DNA of 64,000 nucleotides from JALOLG01 sp963722415. Lineage in GTDB: Bacteria; Actinomycetota; Acidimicrobiia; Acidimicrobiales; Ilumatobacteraceae. The notes beneath the pieces were generated by a model. The model was not told the origin of the DNA. It worked only from the letters and a program-made list of their open reading frames with translations, and ran no database searches. Shown here piece after piece: positions 52,253 through 60,666 of this stretch (positions within the stretch are counted from its first letter, which is position 1; each line of letters opens with the position of its first letter). The DNA is taken from assembly GCA_963722415.1 (NCBI GenBank), contig CAVRNI010000027.1, positions 248,001 to 312,000 on the forward strand, read 5' to 3'. Made by a program: the position numbers and the translations under genes.

Positions 52253-52906
52253 TCAGGGGGCGAGGCGGGAGATCTGCCAGGTGTCGCCGGCGCGGTGATA
52301 GCGGAGGCGATCGTGGAGACGGCTCGGGCGGCCCTGCCAGAACTCGAAGACCTCGGGGACCAGCAGCCACCCGCCCCAGTGCGGTGGACGCGGCACGTCG
52401 GACCCGGCGAAGCGCTCCTCGACGGCGGCGACGAGGCGGTCGAGCTCGGCCCGGTCGGCGATCACCTCGCTCTGCGGCGACGCCCACGCGCCGATCTGGC
52501 TCGGGCGCGGGCGCGAGGCGAAGTAGGCGTCGCTCGCGGCGTCGTCGAGCCGCTCGACGTGCCCGCGCACCCGAACCTGGCGGTGCAGATCGAGCCAGCT
52601 GAACACCGCCGACGCGGCGCCGAGCGCTTCGAGCTGGCGGCTCTTGGCGCTCGCGTAGTTCGTGAAGAACGCGAAGCCGTGCTCGTCGGCGCCGCGCACG
52701 AGCACGATCCGGGCGTCGGGAGTGCCGTCGGCGTCGACCGTGCCGAGCGTCATCGCGTTCGGTTCGGCCATGCCGACCTCGAACGCGTCGGCGTGCCAGC
52801 GCTGCCACTGCACCATCGGGTCGCGGTCGAGATCGTCGACGTCGAGCCCGGCCGTCTCGTACTGCACGCGCCGATCGCGGATCACGTCGGCGGGACGATC
52901 CGTCAC
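52253..52906 (-). CDS. pdxH: Pyridoxamine 5'-phosphate oxidase
   Basis: 217 residues from a GTG overlapping the serS stop (GTGA). It oxidises PNP/PMP to pyridoxal phosphate using FMN. Motifs: DPMVQWQRWHADA, AMTLGTVDADGTPDARIVL, FFTNYASAKSRQLEA and the C-terminal PPHWGGWLLVPEVFEFWQG with RLHDR. Length is standard. It may serve the PLP enzymes seen in this window, but it has no operon link to them. Confidence 0.93.
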   Translation of the reverse strand: MTDRPADVIRDRRVQYETAGLDVDDLDRDPMVQWQRWHADAFEVGMAEPNAMTLGTVDADGTPDARIVLVRGADEHGFAFFTNYASAKSRQLEALGAASAVFSWLDLHRQVRVRGHVERLDDAASDAYFASRPRPSQIGAWASPQSEVIADRAELDRLVAAVEERFAGSDVPRPPHWGGWLLVPEVFEFWQGRPSRLHDRLRYHRAGDTWQISRLAP

Positions 52907-54204
52907 ACGGCGCCGATCACATCGATGCCGCGCATGTACGGGCGCAACGCCTCGGGCACGACGATCGAGCCGTCGGCCTGCCGCCGGTTCTCGATGATCG
53001 CCGCCCACACCCGCGGCACGGCCAGGGCCGAGCCGTTGAGGGTGTGGACGAGGCGCGTGCCCTTCTCGCCCTCGACGCGGTACCTGACGTTGGCCCGGCG
53101 CGCCTGGTAGTCGCTGAACCAGCTGACCGACGACACCTCGAGCCACTGATCACAGCCCGGCGCATACACCTCGATGTCGAAGCTGCGATGGTGGCTCTGC
53201 CCCATGTCGCCCGTGCAGATCTCGATGATGCGGTACGGCAGTTCGAGCTCGGCGATCGTGCGCTCGGCCCGCCCGACCATCTCCTCGAGCAACGCCGGCG
53301 CCTGATCCGGTGTGGCGAGGGCGAGGATCTCGACCTTGTCGAACTCGTGGGCGCGCAGCATGCCGCGGGTGTCCCGTCCCGCCGAGCCCGCCTCCCGCCG
53401 GAACGACGGCGTGTAGGCCATCAACCGCAGCGGCAGCGCCGCCTCGTCGAGCACCTCGTCGGAGTAGATCGACGTGAGTGGCACCTCGGCCGTCGGGATG
53501 CACCACAGGTCGTCGCGCTCGATCGCGAACGCGTCGTCGGCGAACTTCGGCAGGTGACCGGTGGCTGTGAGGGTGGCCGTCGAGACCAACGACGGCGGGC
53601 GGATCTCCTCGAACGCGTCGGCGTTGCGATCGAGGGCGAGCTGGCACAGTGCCCTGCCGAGCGTCGCCCCGGGGCCGCGCAGCATCGTGAACATCGCCCC
53701 GGAGATCTTGGTGGCGCGCTCGTTGTCGAGGATGCCGAGTCCGGTGGCGGCGTCCCAGTGCGGCACCCGCTGGTGATCGGGGAACGACGCGGGGAGGAAC
53801 GGTCCCTTGACGACGGGGTTGTCGTCGCCACCGACGCCATCAGGCGCGTCGGGATGCGGCAGATTGGGGATCACCAGGAGGTCGTCGCGCAAGGCGCCGC
53901 TGACCGCGTCGTGCTCGGCGGCGAGGATCTTCTCCTCGTCGCCGAGCGCCCGACTCTCGGCCTGGAGCGATTCGGCGGCGGCGATGTCAGCCGCGACTTC
54001 ACCCGTGCGACGTAGCCGGCCGACGTCCTTCGACATCTCGTTGACCTTGGCTCTGATCGCGTCACGCTCGAACGTGATGTCGCGGAGGCGGGCGTCGAGG
54101 TCGGCCGCGTGGTCGACGGTCGCGAGCAACGCCGGATCGCCCCGCCGGCCGAGCGCGGCGCGGACACCCTCGAGGTCGGTACGCAGCAGTCGGACGTCGA
54201 TCAC
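52903..54204 (-). CDS. serS: Seryl-tRNA synthetase
   Basis: 433 residues. It charges tRNA(Ser), and in Sec-using organisms also tRNA(Sec), so it supplies the substrate of SelA. It has the N-terminal helical arm (DLDARLRDITFERDAIRAKVNE) and class II motifs: PSFRREAGSAGRDTRGMLRAHEF (motif 2) and NGSALAVPRVWAAIIENRRQ (motif 3), with TAEVPLTSIYSDEVL. The GTG start matches the family start MIDVRLLRTDLEGVR. It sits downstream of ctaG, 36 bases away. Confidence 0.96.
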   Translation of the reverse strand: MIDVRLLRTDLEGVRAALGRRGDPALLATVDHAADLDARLRDITFERDAIRAKVNEMSKDVGRLRRTGEVAADIAAAESLQAESRALGDEEKILAAEHDAVSGALRDDLLVIPNLPHPDAPDGVGGDDNPVVKGPFLPASFPDHQRVPHWDAATGLGILDNERATKISGAMFTMLRGPGATLGRALCQLALDRNADAFEEIRPPSLVSTATLTATGHLPKFADDAFAIERDDLWCIPTAEVPLTSIYSDEVLDEAALPLRLMAYTPSFRREAGSAGRDTRGMLRAHEFDKVEILALATPDQAPALLEEMVGRAERTIAELELPYRIIEICTGDMGQSHHRSFDIEVYAPGCDQWLEVSSVSWFSDYQARRANVRYRVEGEKGTRLVHTLNGSALAVPRVWAAIIENRRQADGSIVVPEALRPYMRGIDVIGAV

Positions 54205-54240
54205 AGTGGCGGTGAGGCTACCGGTCGGGGTGCGGGCGGG

Positions 54241-55185
54241 TCAGTCCGGTTCCGGTGTGGCCGGCACGCGGGCGAACTCCCGCTCGACGTCGGCCGTCGT
54301 GAGCGGTGCTTCGTCGTGGCCGGTGATCTCGGCGGTCGGCATCTGCACACCGCGCCGGTAGCTGTGCGACTCGCCGTACGAGGACGCGACCTTCGTGAAG
54401 AACACGTAGACCACGATCGTCCACAGGAACATGCTGCCGCCGACCTTCATGATCGCCCCTGCGATCTGCTGGTCGTCGGTCGGGCTGATCCCCCACACGC
54501 GGACCGGCTGTTCGCCGTAGTGCTTGTAGACCGTCCCCTCGGCGAACACCAGCCATCCGGCGGGCACCGTCGGGACGACCGATTGGAGGAACAGGTAGAT
54601 CGTCGCGGCGGCCGGACCGATGCGGAACTCCGGGAACGGACCCACGACTGGCATCCACATCAACAGCGACGTCGTCACGACGAGAACGTGCAGGCCGTAG
54701 TGCAGCGGACCACTCTCGACGGACGCGTTGACCACCCCTGGCACGTGCGTGACCATCACCGCCATGTTGAAGATGATCCCGGCGGCGATCGGCCGGCACA
54801 GCCACCGCACCGCGCTGTACACGCGACCGTTGCCGATCAGTGTTCGCAGCAGCCACTCTGGCGTGGCGAGCAGCACCAGCGGCGGCAGGAAGTAGCTGAG
54901 CATCATGTGCTGCAACATGTGCACCGAGTACAGGTACTGCTCACCGAGGTCGTGGATCGGCCAGTCGCTCGCCGCCCACAACATCAACATCGCGGCGACG
55001 AAGTAGCACCCCTGGCGACGGCTCACCGGCGGTTGGCCGAACGGCACGGCGTCCGGTCCGATCACGCGCACCATGTACACGTAGGCGCCGATCAGGAACG
55101 CGACGAGCAGCCAGACCTCGGGATGCCAGACGAATCGGAACGGATCGGCGGTGAGCGAAGCCTGGGCCAGCACCGACGCCAACAC
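54241..55185 (-). CDS. ctaG: Cytochrome c oxidase assembly factor CtaG (caa3 type)
   Basis: 314 residues from the GTG at 55185. About seven membrane helices carry the CtaG_caa3 family histidines: FVWHPEVWLL, WPIHDLGEQYLYSVHMLQHMMLSYFLPP and THVPGVVNASVESGPLHYGLHVLVV. The family is required for CuB or oxidase assembly. It starts 8 bases after ctaF and ends the oxidase operon before serS. Confidence 0.92.
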   Translation of the reverse strand: MLASVLAQASLTADPFRFVWHPEVWLLVAFLIGAYVYMVRVIGPDAVPFGQPPVSRRQGCYFVAAMLMLWAASDWPIHDLGEQYLYSVHMLQHMMLSYFLPPLVLLATPEWLLRTLIGNGRVYSAVRWLCRPIAAGIIFNMAVMVTHVPGVVNASVESGPLHYGLHVLVVTTSLLMWMPVVGPFPEFRIGPAAATIYLFLQSVVPTVPAGWLVFAEGTVYKHYGEQPVRVWGISPTDDQQIAGAIMKVGGSMFLWTIVVYVFFTKVASSYGESHSYRRGVQMPTAEITGHDEAPLTTADVEREFARVPATPEPD

Positions 55186-55192
55186 CCCGCGG

Positions 55193-55552
55193 TCACACGT
55201 CGAAGAAGTGGAACGTGAAGAGGGCGACGATGTAGACGCCGACGGCGAGGAACAGGCCCGCATAGAACAGCGCGCTGAAGATCTTCGAGTCGAAGCGCAG
55301 GTGCATGAAGAACAGCACCACGCTGAAGAACTTCACGATCATCAGCACGAGCAGGATCGGTAGGAAGGCCCGGCCCAGCCAGTCGGTGTAGCTGGCGAAC
55401 ACTTCGAGACCGGTGATGATCGCCAGCACCACGGCGACTTGCACGTAACCCAGATCGGTGAGCCCGTGCGAGCCGTGCCAGTCGTCGATGACGGCCGCGT
55501 CGGTGTCGTGTCCGGGTTCGTCAGTCATGTCGGAGGTCGTGTCAGTGGTCAT
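55193..55552 (-). CDS. ctaF: Cytochrome c oxidase subunit IV
   Basis: 119 residues with three hydrophobic helices and the prokaryotic subunit IV pattern (YVQVAVVLAIITGLEVFASY, LLVLMIVKFFSVVLFFMHLRFD). The acidic His-containing N-terminus is cytoplasmic. It stabilises the oxidase complex. It lies in the ctaC-D-E-F-G order, 21 bases after ctaE. Confidence 0.9.
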   Translation of the reverse strand: MTTDTTSDMTDEPGHDTDAAVIDDWHGSHGLTDLGYVQVAVVLAIITGLEVFASYTDWLGRAFLPILLVLMIVKFFSVVLFFMHLRFDSKIFSALFYAGLFLAVGVYIVALFTFHFFDV

Positions 55553-55573
55553 CGGGCGCCATCCGTCATCACA

Positions 55574-56212
55574 TCATGCCGGGATCAGGTAGACGAGGGT
55601 GAAGATCAGGATCCACACGATGTCGACGAAGTGCCAGTAGAGCCCGATCAGCTCGACGACCTCCGCCTTGTCGCCATGGATGCGTCCCTTCGAGACCATT
55701 CCGACGAGCGACAGCAACATGATGATGCCGACCGACACGTGCACACCGTGGAAGCCGGTCAGCGTGTAGAAGCTCGACGAGAACAGGCTCGTCGTGTAGC
55801 CGAGCCCCTCGCGGTAGAACGTCGTGAACTCGTACACCTGACCGGCGACGAAGAGGGATCCGAGCAGCGCCGTGATCGACAGCCACAGCTTGGTGTTGCG
55901 GTCTTCGCCGCGCTTGACCGCCGAGACGGCCAGCACCATCGTCAGCGAGCTCATCAACAGCACGAAGCTCGACGCCGACGTGAACGGGATGTCCCACAGC
56001 TGGTCGGGCCCGAGGTTCTCGGAGTGCCGGCCGCGATACAGCATGTAGGTGCTGATCAGACCGCCGAACAACAGGCATTCGGAGCCGAGGAACAGCCACA
56101 TCCCGAGCTTGTTGTTCGACAGCCCGGTCGAGCTGTAGTGGGCTTCGTGCGCGCCGCCATGAGCGTCGTCGCCGCCGTGCAGTGAGGGTTCGTGAACCGC
56201 GACGTCAGCCAC
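55574..56212 (-). CDS. ctaE: Cytochrome c oxidase subunit III
   Basis: 212 residues from a GTG that overlaps the ctaD end by 8 bases. Five membrane helices carry subunit III signatures NNKLGMWLFLGSECLLFGGL, FYTLTGFHGVHVSVG and the final LIGLYWHFVDIVWILIF, including the conserved glutamate in GSE. This is the short, five-helix form typical of Gram-positives. Confidence 0.95.
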   Translation of the reverse strand: MADVAVHEPSLHGGDDAHGGAHEAHYSSTGLSNNKLGMWLFLGSECLLFGGLISTYMLYRGRHSENLGPDQLWDIPFTSASSFVLLMSSLTMVLAVSAVKRGEDRNTKLWLSITALLGSLFVAGQVYEFTTFYREGLGYTTSLFSSSFYTLTGFHGVHVSVGIIMLLSLVGMVSKGRIHGDKAEVVELIGLYWHFVDIVWILIFTLVYLIPA

Positions 56213-58212
56213 TGACGGCCACCTCCGTCGAGACGGCGCCGTCGGGCGGGGGCGGGTCGTAGTCGGACGGGTCGGCCACCGAGGGCTCCAGCGCCCAGCC
56301 GAACAGGCCGAGGAGGGCGATCGCGGCTCCGATCACGATCAACAAGGTGTGGTAGATGATCCCGTAGGCCATCACTGGCAGCGAGAAGGCGACGACCACC
56401 GGCCAGTACGACGGCGACGGCATGTGGATGTGCTGGTCGGCGTTGGCCTCCTGCTCGGCGAGGATGTCTTCCGCGGTCGCCACCAGCTGGTAGTCGTGAT
56501 GATCCTCGGTACCGCGGTCTTCGTACTTGCGGTGGAAGAACTCGTCGAGCGCGTGCACGGTGGGGATCTGGTCGAAGTTGTGCTCCTTGGGCGGGTTGGT
56601 CGTCATCCACTCGAGGCTGCGGGCGTCCCACGGGTCGAGCGGCGCCGGCGGGGTGCCCTTGCGATGTGACTTGTACACGTTGACGAGGAACAACAGGACC
56701 CCGATGGCGATGATGAACGCACCGACCGACGCGATGGCGTTCCAGAACCCGATGTTGAAGAACCCTTCGCCATTGCGCTCCGTCGTGTGCTGGTACATGC
56801 GTCGTGGCTGGCCCTGCAGGCCGATGATGTGCATCGGGCCGAACGTGAGGTTCATGCCGATGACCATCAACCAGAAGTTCCACTTGCCGAGCCGCTCGCC
56901 GAGCATCTTGCCGAAGAACTTCGGCCACCAGTAGTAGAGGCCGGCGAAGAAGCCCATGATCGCACCACCGAACAGCACGTAGTGGAAGTGGGCGACGATG
57001 TAGTAGGTGTCGGTCTGCTGCGTGTCGGACGGCGCGACGGAGTGGGTGACGCCCGAGAGGCCACCGATCGTGAACTCGATGATCAGGCCGATCGCGAACA
57101 GCATCGCGGTGGTGAACTGGAGCTTGCCGCCCCACATCGTCAGCGTCCAGTTGATGATCTTGACGCCGGTGGGGATGGCGATCGCCATCGTCGAGACCGA
57201 GAACACGGCGACGCTGATCGGCCCGAGCCCGGAGGCGAACATGTGGTGGGCCCACACCCCCCATCCGACGAACCCGATCGCGGCTCCGGAGAACACCACG
57301 AACGGGTACCCGAACAACGGCTTGCGGGAGAAGACCGGGAGCACCTCGGACACGATCCCGAACGAGGGGAGCACGAGGATGTACACCTCGGGATGGCCGA
57401 AGATCCAGAACAGGTGCTGCCACAGCAGTGGATCGGCGCCCGCCTCGACCGAGAAGAACGTGGCGTCGAACGAACGCTGGAACATCAGCAGGAACAGCGC
57501 CACGGTGATCACCGGGATCGCGAACACCAGCAGGAACTGCACGACCAGCGCCATCCACGTGAAGATCGGCATCTTCATCAGCGACATGCCAGGTGCCCGC
57601 ATGTTGATGACGGTGACGATCAGGTTGAGCGCACCCGTCAGCGAGGCGAGACCGGCGATCTGCAGCCCGAGCGCCCAGAAGTCGACGCCGTGCGTCGGCG
57701 AGAACGGCACCGAGGAGTTCGGTGCGTACATGAACCAGCCACCGTCGGGCGCGCCCCCGAGGAACCATGACGTGTTGAGGAAGATGCCGGCGAAGAGCAG
57801 CGTCCAGAATCCGAACGCGTTGATGCGCGGGAACGCGACGTCACGGGCGCCGATCTGCAACGGCAGCAGGTAGTTGGCGAACCCTGCCACCATCGGCATG
57901 ACGAAGAGGAAGATCATCGTCGTGGCGTGCATCGTGAACATCTGGTTGTACTTCTCGGCCGACAGGATGGTGCCGTTCGGTCCGGCGAGTTGGGCCCGGA
58001 TCAGGAGGGCCTCCACACCACCGAGCAGGAAGAAGAACATGGCCGTGACGCCGTACATGATCCCGAGCTTCTTGTGGTCGATCGTGAACACCCACGACCG
58101 CCAACCGGTCGATTGGACGGGCCGGCGGAACACGCCGTAGGTCGAAGTCGGGGGTGACGGCGACCGGCGCCGGCGTGGTGAGTGCTGGGGTTGGACGTTC
58201 GATGATCGCCAT
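56205..58212 (-). CDS. ctaD: Cytochrome c oxidase subunit I, caa3 (apparent +1 frameshift near the N-terminus)
   Basis: The catalytic subunit. All six metal-ligand histidines are present: MHATTM (haem a), HPEVY with cross-linked Tyr, HHMF and AHFHYVL (haem a, a3 and CuB). The first 20 residues (ATG 58212, MAIIERPTPALTTPAP) are one frame off from the rest, which resumes as YGVFRRPVQSTGWRSWVFT. The length, 2008 bases, is one over a multiple of three; deleting one base near 58136-58152 gives 668 residues. Because this enzyme is normally essential in such operons, a sequence error is the likely cause. Confidence 0.93.
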
Positions 58213-58227
58213 CTCAGTTCACTCCCA

Positions 58228-59481
58228 TCATTTCCGCTCGAGCAGGTAGGCCACAACCAGATCGATCTGGTCTTCCGACAGCGCGAGATACGGCATACCA
58301 CGGAACTTGCCGTCCGTCGGGCCGAGCTCCTCGGGATCGGCGTACATCGGCTTCTTCGAGGGGGCGTCACGGATCCACTCGCGCAGATCGACCTCGTTGA
58401 GGCATTCCTCGGTGACGCCCGCGAGGTACTTCTCGCCGAACTCGGCCGGCGTCGCGTTCCACACGTCGTCGCGGCACTCCTCGGTCAGCAGGTCCCAGGT
58501 CGCACCCGCGAACGTGTTGCGGGTCATGAGGTTGGTGAGGTTCGGCGCGGCGCCGCTGAACACGTACTCGTCGGGGGCCGACACGACGAGCGCATCGTCG
58601 CTCGGGTCGTCGTTGGCCTTGTCGTCGACGAGCCCGTTGACCTGGTGACAGCGCGCACACTGCTGGATGAAGAGCGCTTCACCCTCGGCTGCCGCGGTGC
58701 CCTCGTCCGGCGAGGTGTACGCCTCGAGCTCGTTGTCGACCCAGCGCTGGAAGTCGGCCGGGTCGAGCGCCACCGCCTCCATCCGCATGTTGGCGTGCGA
58801 GAGACCGCAGAACTCGGTGCACTGGCCGGCGTAGATGCCGGGCTCGTCGGCCTGCATCCGCAGGTAGTGCACTCGGCCGGGCACGATGTCCTTCTTGCCG
58901 TTCAGCTTGGGGATCCAGAAGCTGTGGATCACGTCGCGGCTGGTGCCGCGAACGAGCACCCTGGTTCCGGTGGGGATCACGAGCTGACCGCTGGTGATGA
59001 TCGGGCTGGCCTCGGCGGATGTCGGCGCGACGCCGCAGATCGTCCCGTCCTCGCTCACCGGATAGTCGTACTCCCACCACCACTGCTGGCCGGTCACGTT
59101 GACGACGCATTCGGTGTCGTCGCTGTTGGCCAGCGCCATCACCGCCGGCACCGTGAACCCGGCGATCACGGCCATGATCACCGCCGGGATGGCGGTGAGC
59201 GTGATCTCGAGGGCGGGCTTGCCGTGGACCTGCTCGGGGATCGGCTGACCCCGATCACGGAAGCGGATGAAGACGTAGATCAGCACGACGATGACGAGCA
59301 CACCGACGATGCCGGCGGTGAGGAACACCGGCCACTGCAGGTTGTGGATCCGCTGGGCGTTCTCGCCGGCTGGTTGCCACGTGTCCTGCGGTGCGTCCTC
59401 GGCACATCCCGCGGCGAGCAGCACGATGCCGGAGGCGATGCCGGCGGCGCGTGAGCCTGCTGAGTCCTGACTCGTGCCCAT
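58228..59481 (-). CDS. ctaC: Cytochrome c oxidase subunit II with C-terminal cytochrome c (caa3)
   Basis: 417 residues. A lipobox (GIVLLAAGCAED) and two membrane helices precede the cupredoxin domain with complete CuA ligands, VIHSFWIPKL and GQCTEFCGLSHANM. From about residue 270 a covalently attached cytochrome c follows (FIQQCARCHQVNG), which makes this a caa3 oxidase. A 50-residue insert rich in Asp separates the haem site from the distal methionine (KFRGMPYLALSEDQI). It is transcribed 15 bases before ctaD. Confidence 0.95.
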   Translation of the reverse strand: MGTSQDSAGSRAAGIASGIVLLAAGCAEDAPQDTWQPAGENAQRIHNLQWPVFLTAGIVGVLVIVVLIYVFIRFRDRGQPIPEQVHGKPALEITLTAIPAVIMAVIAGFTVPAVMALANSDDTECVVNVTGQQWWWEYDYPVSEDGTICGVAPTSAEASPIITSGQLVIPTGTRVLVRGTSRDVIHSFWIPKLNGKKDIVPGRVHYLRMQADEPGIYAGQCTEFCGLSHANMRMEAVALDPADFQRWVDNELEAYTSPDEGTAAAEGEALFIQQCARCHQVNGLVDDKANDDPSDDALVVSAPDEYVFSGAAPNLTNLMTRNTFAGATWDLLTEECRDDVWNATPAEFGEKYLAGVTEECLNEVDLREWIRDAPSKKPMYADPEELGPTDGKFRGMPYLALSEDQIDLVVAYLLERK

Positions 59482-59533
59482 GGCCTCGTCGACGCTTGCG
59501 TCTCGTGCAACTCGGGCCTCCCGCCTCGACGAC

Positions 59534-60658
59534 TCATGGCACCACCACGGGCAGGACGGCTCCGTCGACTCCCGGAACTGTGAACTCGTACGGGATCTCG
59601 GCCGCGAAGCCCGACTTGGCGAAGTGCACCGTCAACAGCTGTGTGCCGCCCTCCTCGACGAGCGCGGTGCACACCACGCGTCTGTCGGCGGCGGCCGTCG
59701 CACCGGCGGTGTCGATCGACAGACGTCGCGGTTCGGCCGACTCGTTGGTGAACAACACGTTGTTGGCGGTGGACTTTGGCAAGTTGAGCGTGGCGGACCC
59801 GCCGTCGTACCCGGGCACGCTGTACGTGAGTTGCTCTTCAGCCGTGAGCGTGATGGAGGCCGCGACGTTCGCCTTGGCGGCCACGTTCTGCGAGGCGTCT
59901 TCATCGGCCTCGGTCTCTTCCGCGCCACAGTCACCGTCCTCGGCGATCGCTCCGGTGGTCTCGTGGTGGTGCGTGGTGCGCTCGCCGCTCAACCCGTACA
60001 CGGCTCCACTGGCGACGATCGCCACCACCGCGACCGTGCACACACCGGCGATGGTGCCGCTCGAGAGCCTCCGCCGGCGCGAGGTCAGGCTGCCGATGAG
60101 CACAACGAGTGCGGCGACGACCACGAACGTGAGGACGGCGCCGTCCTTCGACGGCAGCCCGAGCATCACCCGGCTGATCGAGTAGATGATGACGCCGACC
60201 CCGATGGCAGCGAGGATCGGCAGCTCCAACGGAAGCGCGATCCGCTCCCGGACCTCGGTGTTGTAGGCCTGATCCGCCGACGCCCGCTCACTCCAGGCCA
60301 GCACCGTCCACTCGGTGATCGCGGCCAGCAACACGATGAGCCCGAGAACTGTTGTCGCCTGGAACGTGACGATGCCGACGGTGACCATCGTGGCACCGAG
60401 ACCAGCCGTGAGCGGCCACAGGCTGGTGGCGGGCGGGCGGCGGGCGGCGGGCGCCGTGGCGTGGGACTCGATGTCCGCCGCCGACACGTTCGAGTCGCGC
60501 ACGTAGAGGTTGATCGCGGTGAGGAAGACGAGCGCGACGGATGCCGACACGAGACCGATCGTGCCGAGCATGCCCTGTTGGGTGACGCCGTACAGCACGG
60601 CGGCGACGATCGCGATGACGCTGGATCCGATCAGGAGCTTCGTGCCGGTCGTGAACAT
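59534..60658 (-). CDS. Membrane protein of the oxidase cluster, unknown function
   Basis: 374 residues. Seven or so hydrophobic segments in the first 240 residues (IAIVAAVLYGV, LGATMVTVGIVTF, LPILAAIGVGVIIYS, VAAVVLIGSL-like) are followed by an extracytoplasmic domain. That domain has a His/acidic stretch (TTHHHETTGAIAEDGDCGAEE) and an immunoglobulin/cupredoxin-like end (NVLFTNESAEPRRLSID) lacking clear copper ligands. It starts 8 bases after the altered subunit I/III gene and ends before ctaC, so it probably belongs to the same assembly. No family is recognised. Confidence 0.6.
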   Translation of the reverse strand: MFTTGTKLLIGSSVIAIVAAVLYGVTQQGMLGTIGLVSASVALVFLTAINLYVRDSNVSAADIESHATAPAARRPPATSLWPLTAGLGATMVTVGIVTFQATTVLGLIVLLAAITEWTVLAWSERASADQAYNTEVRERIALPLELPILAAIGVGVIIYSISRVMLGLPSKDGAVLTFVVVAALVVLIGSLTSRRRRLSSGTIAGVCTVAVVAIVASGAVYGLSGERTTHHHETTGAIAEDGDCGAEETEADEDASQNVAAKANVAASITLTAEEQLTYSVPGYDGGSATLNLPKSTANNVLFTNESAEPRRLSIDTAGATAAADRRVVCTALVEEGGTQLLTVHFAKSGFAAEIPYEFTVPGVDGAVLPVVVP

Positions 60659-60666
60659 CGATCAAC

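Noticed and set aside
19459..58212. Programmed +1 frameshifting as a general decoding feature
   Set aside because: Outside selA the breaks are not at stop codons and share no slippery motif beyond a C-G-purine context, so sequence error is simpler.
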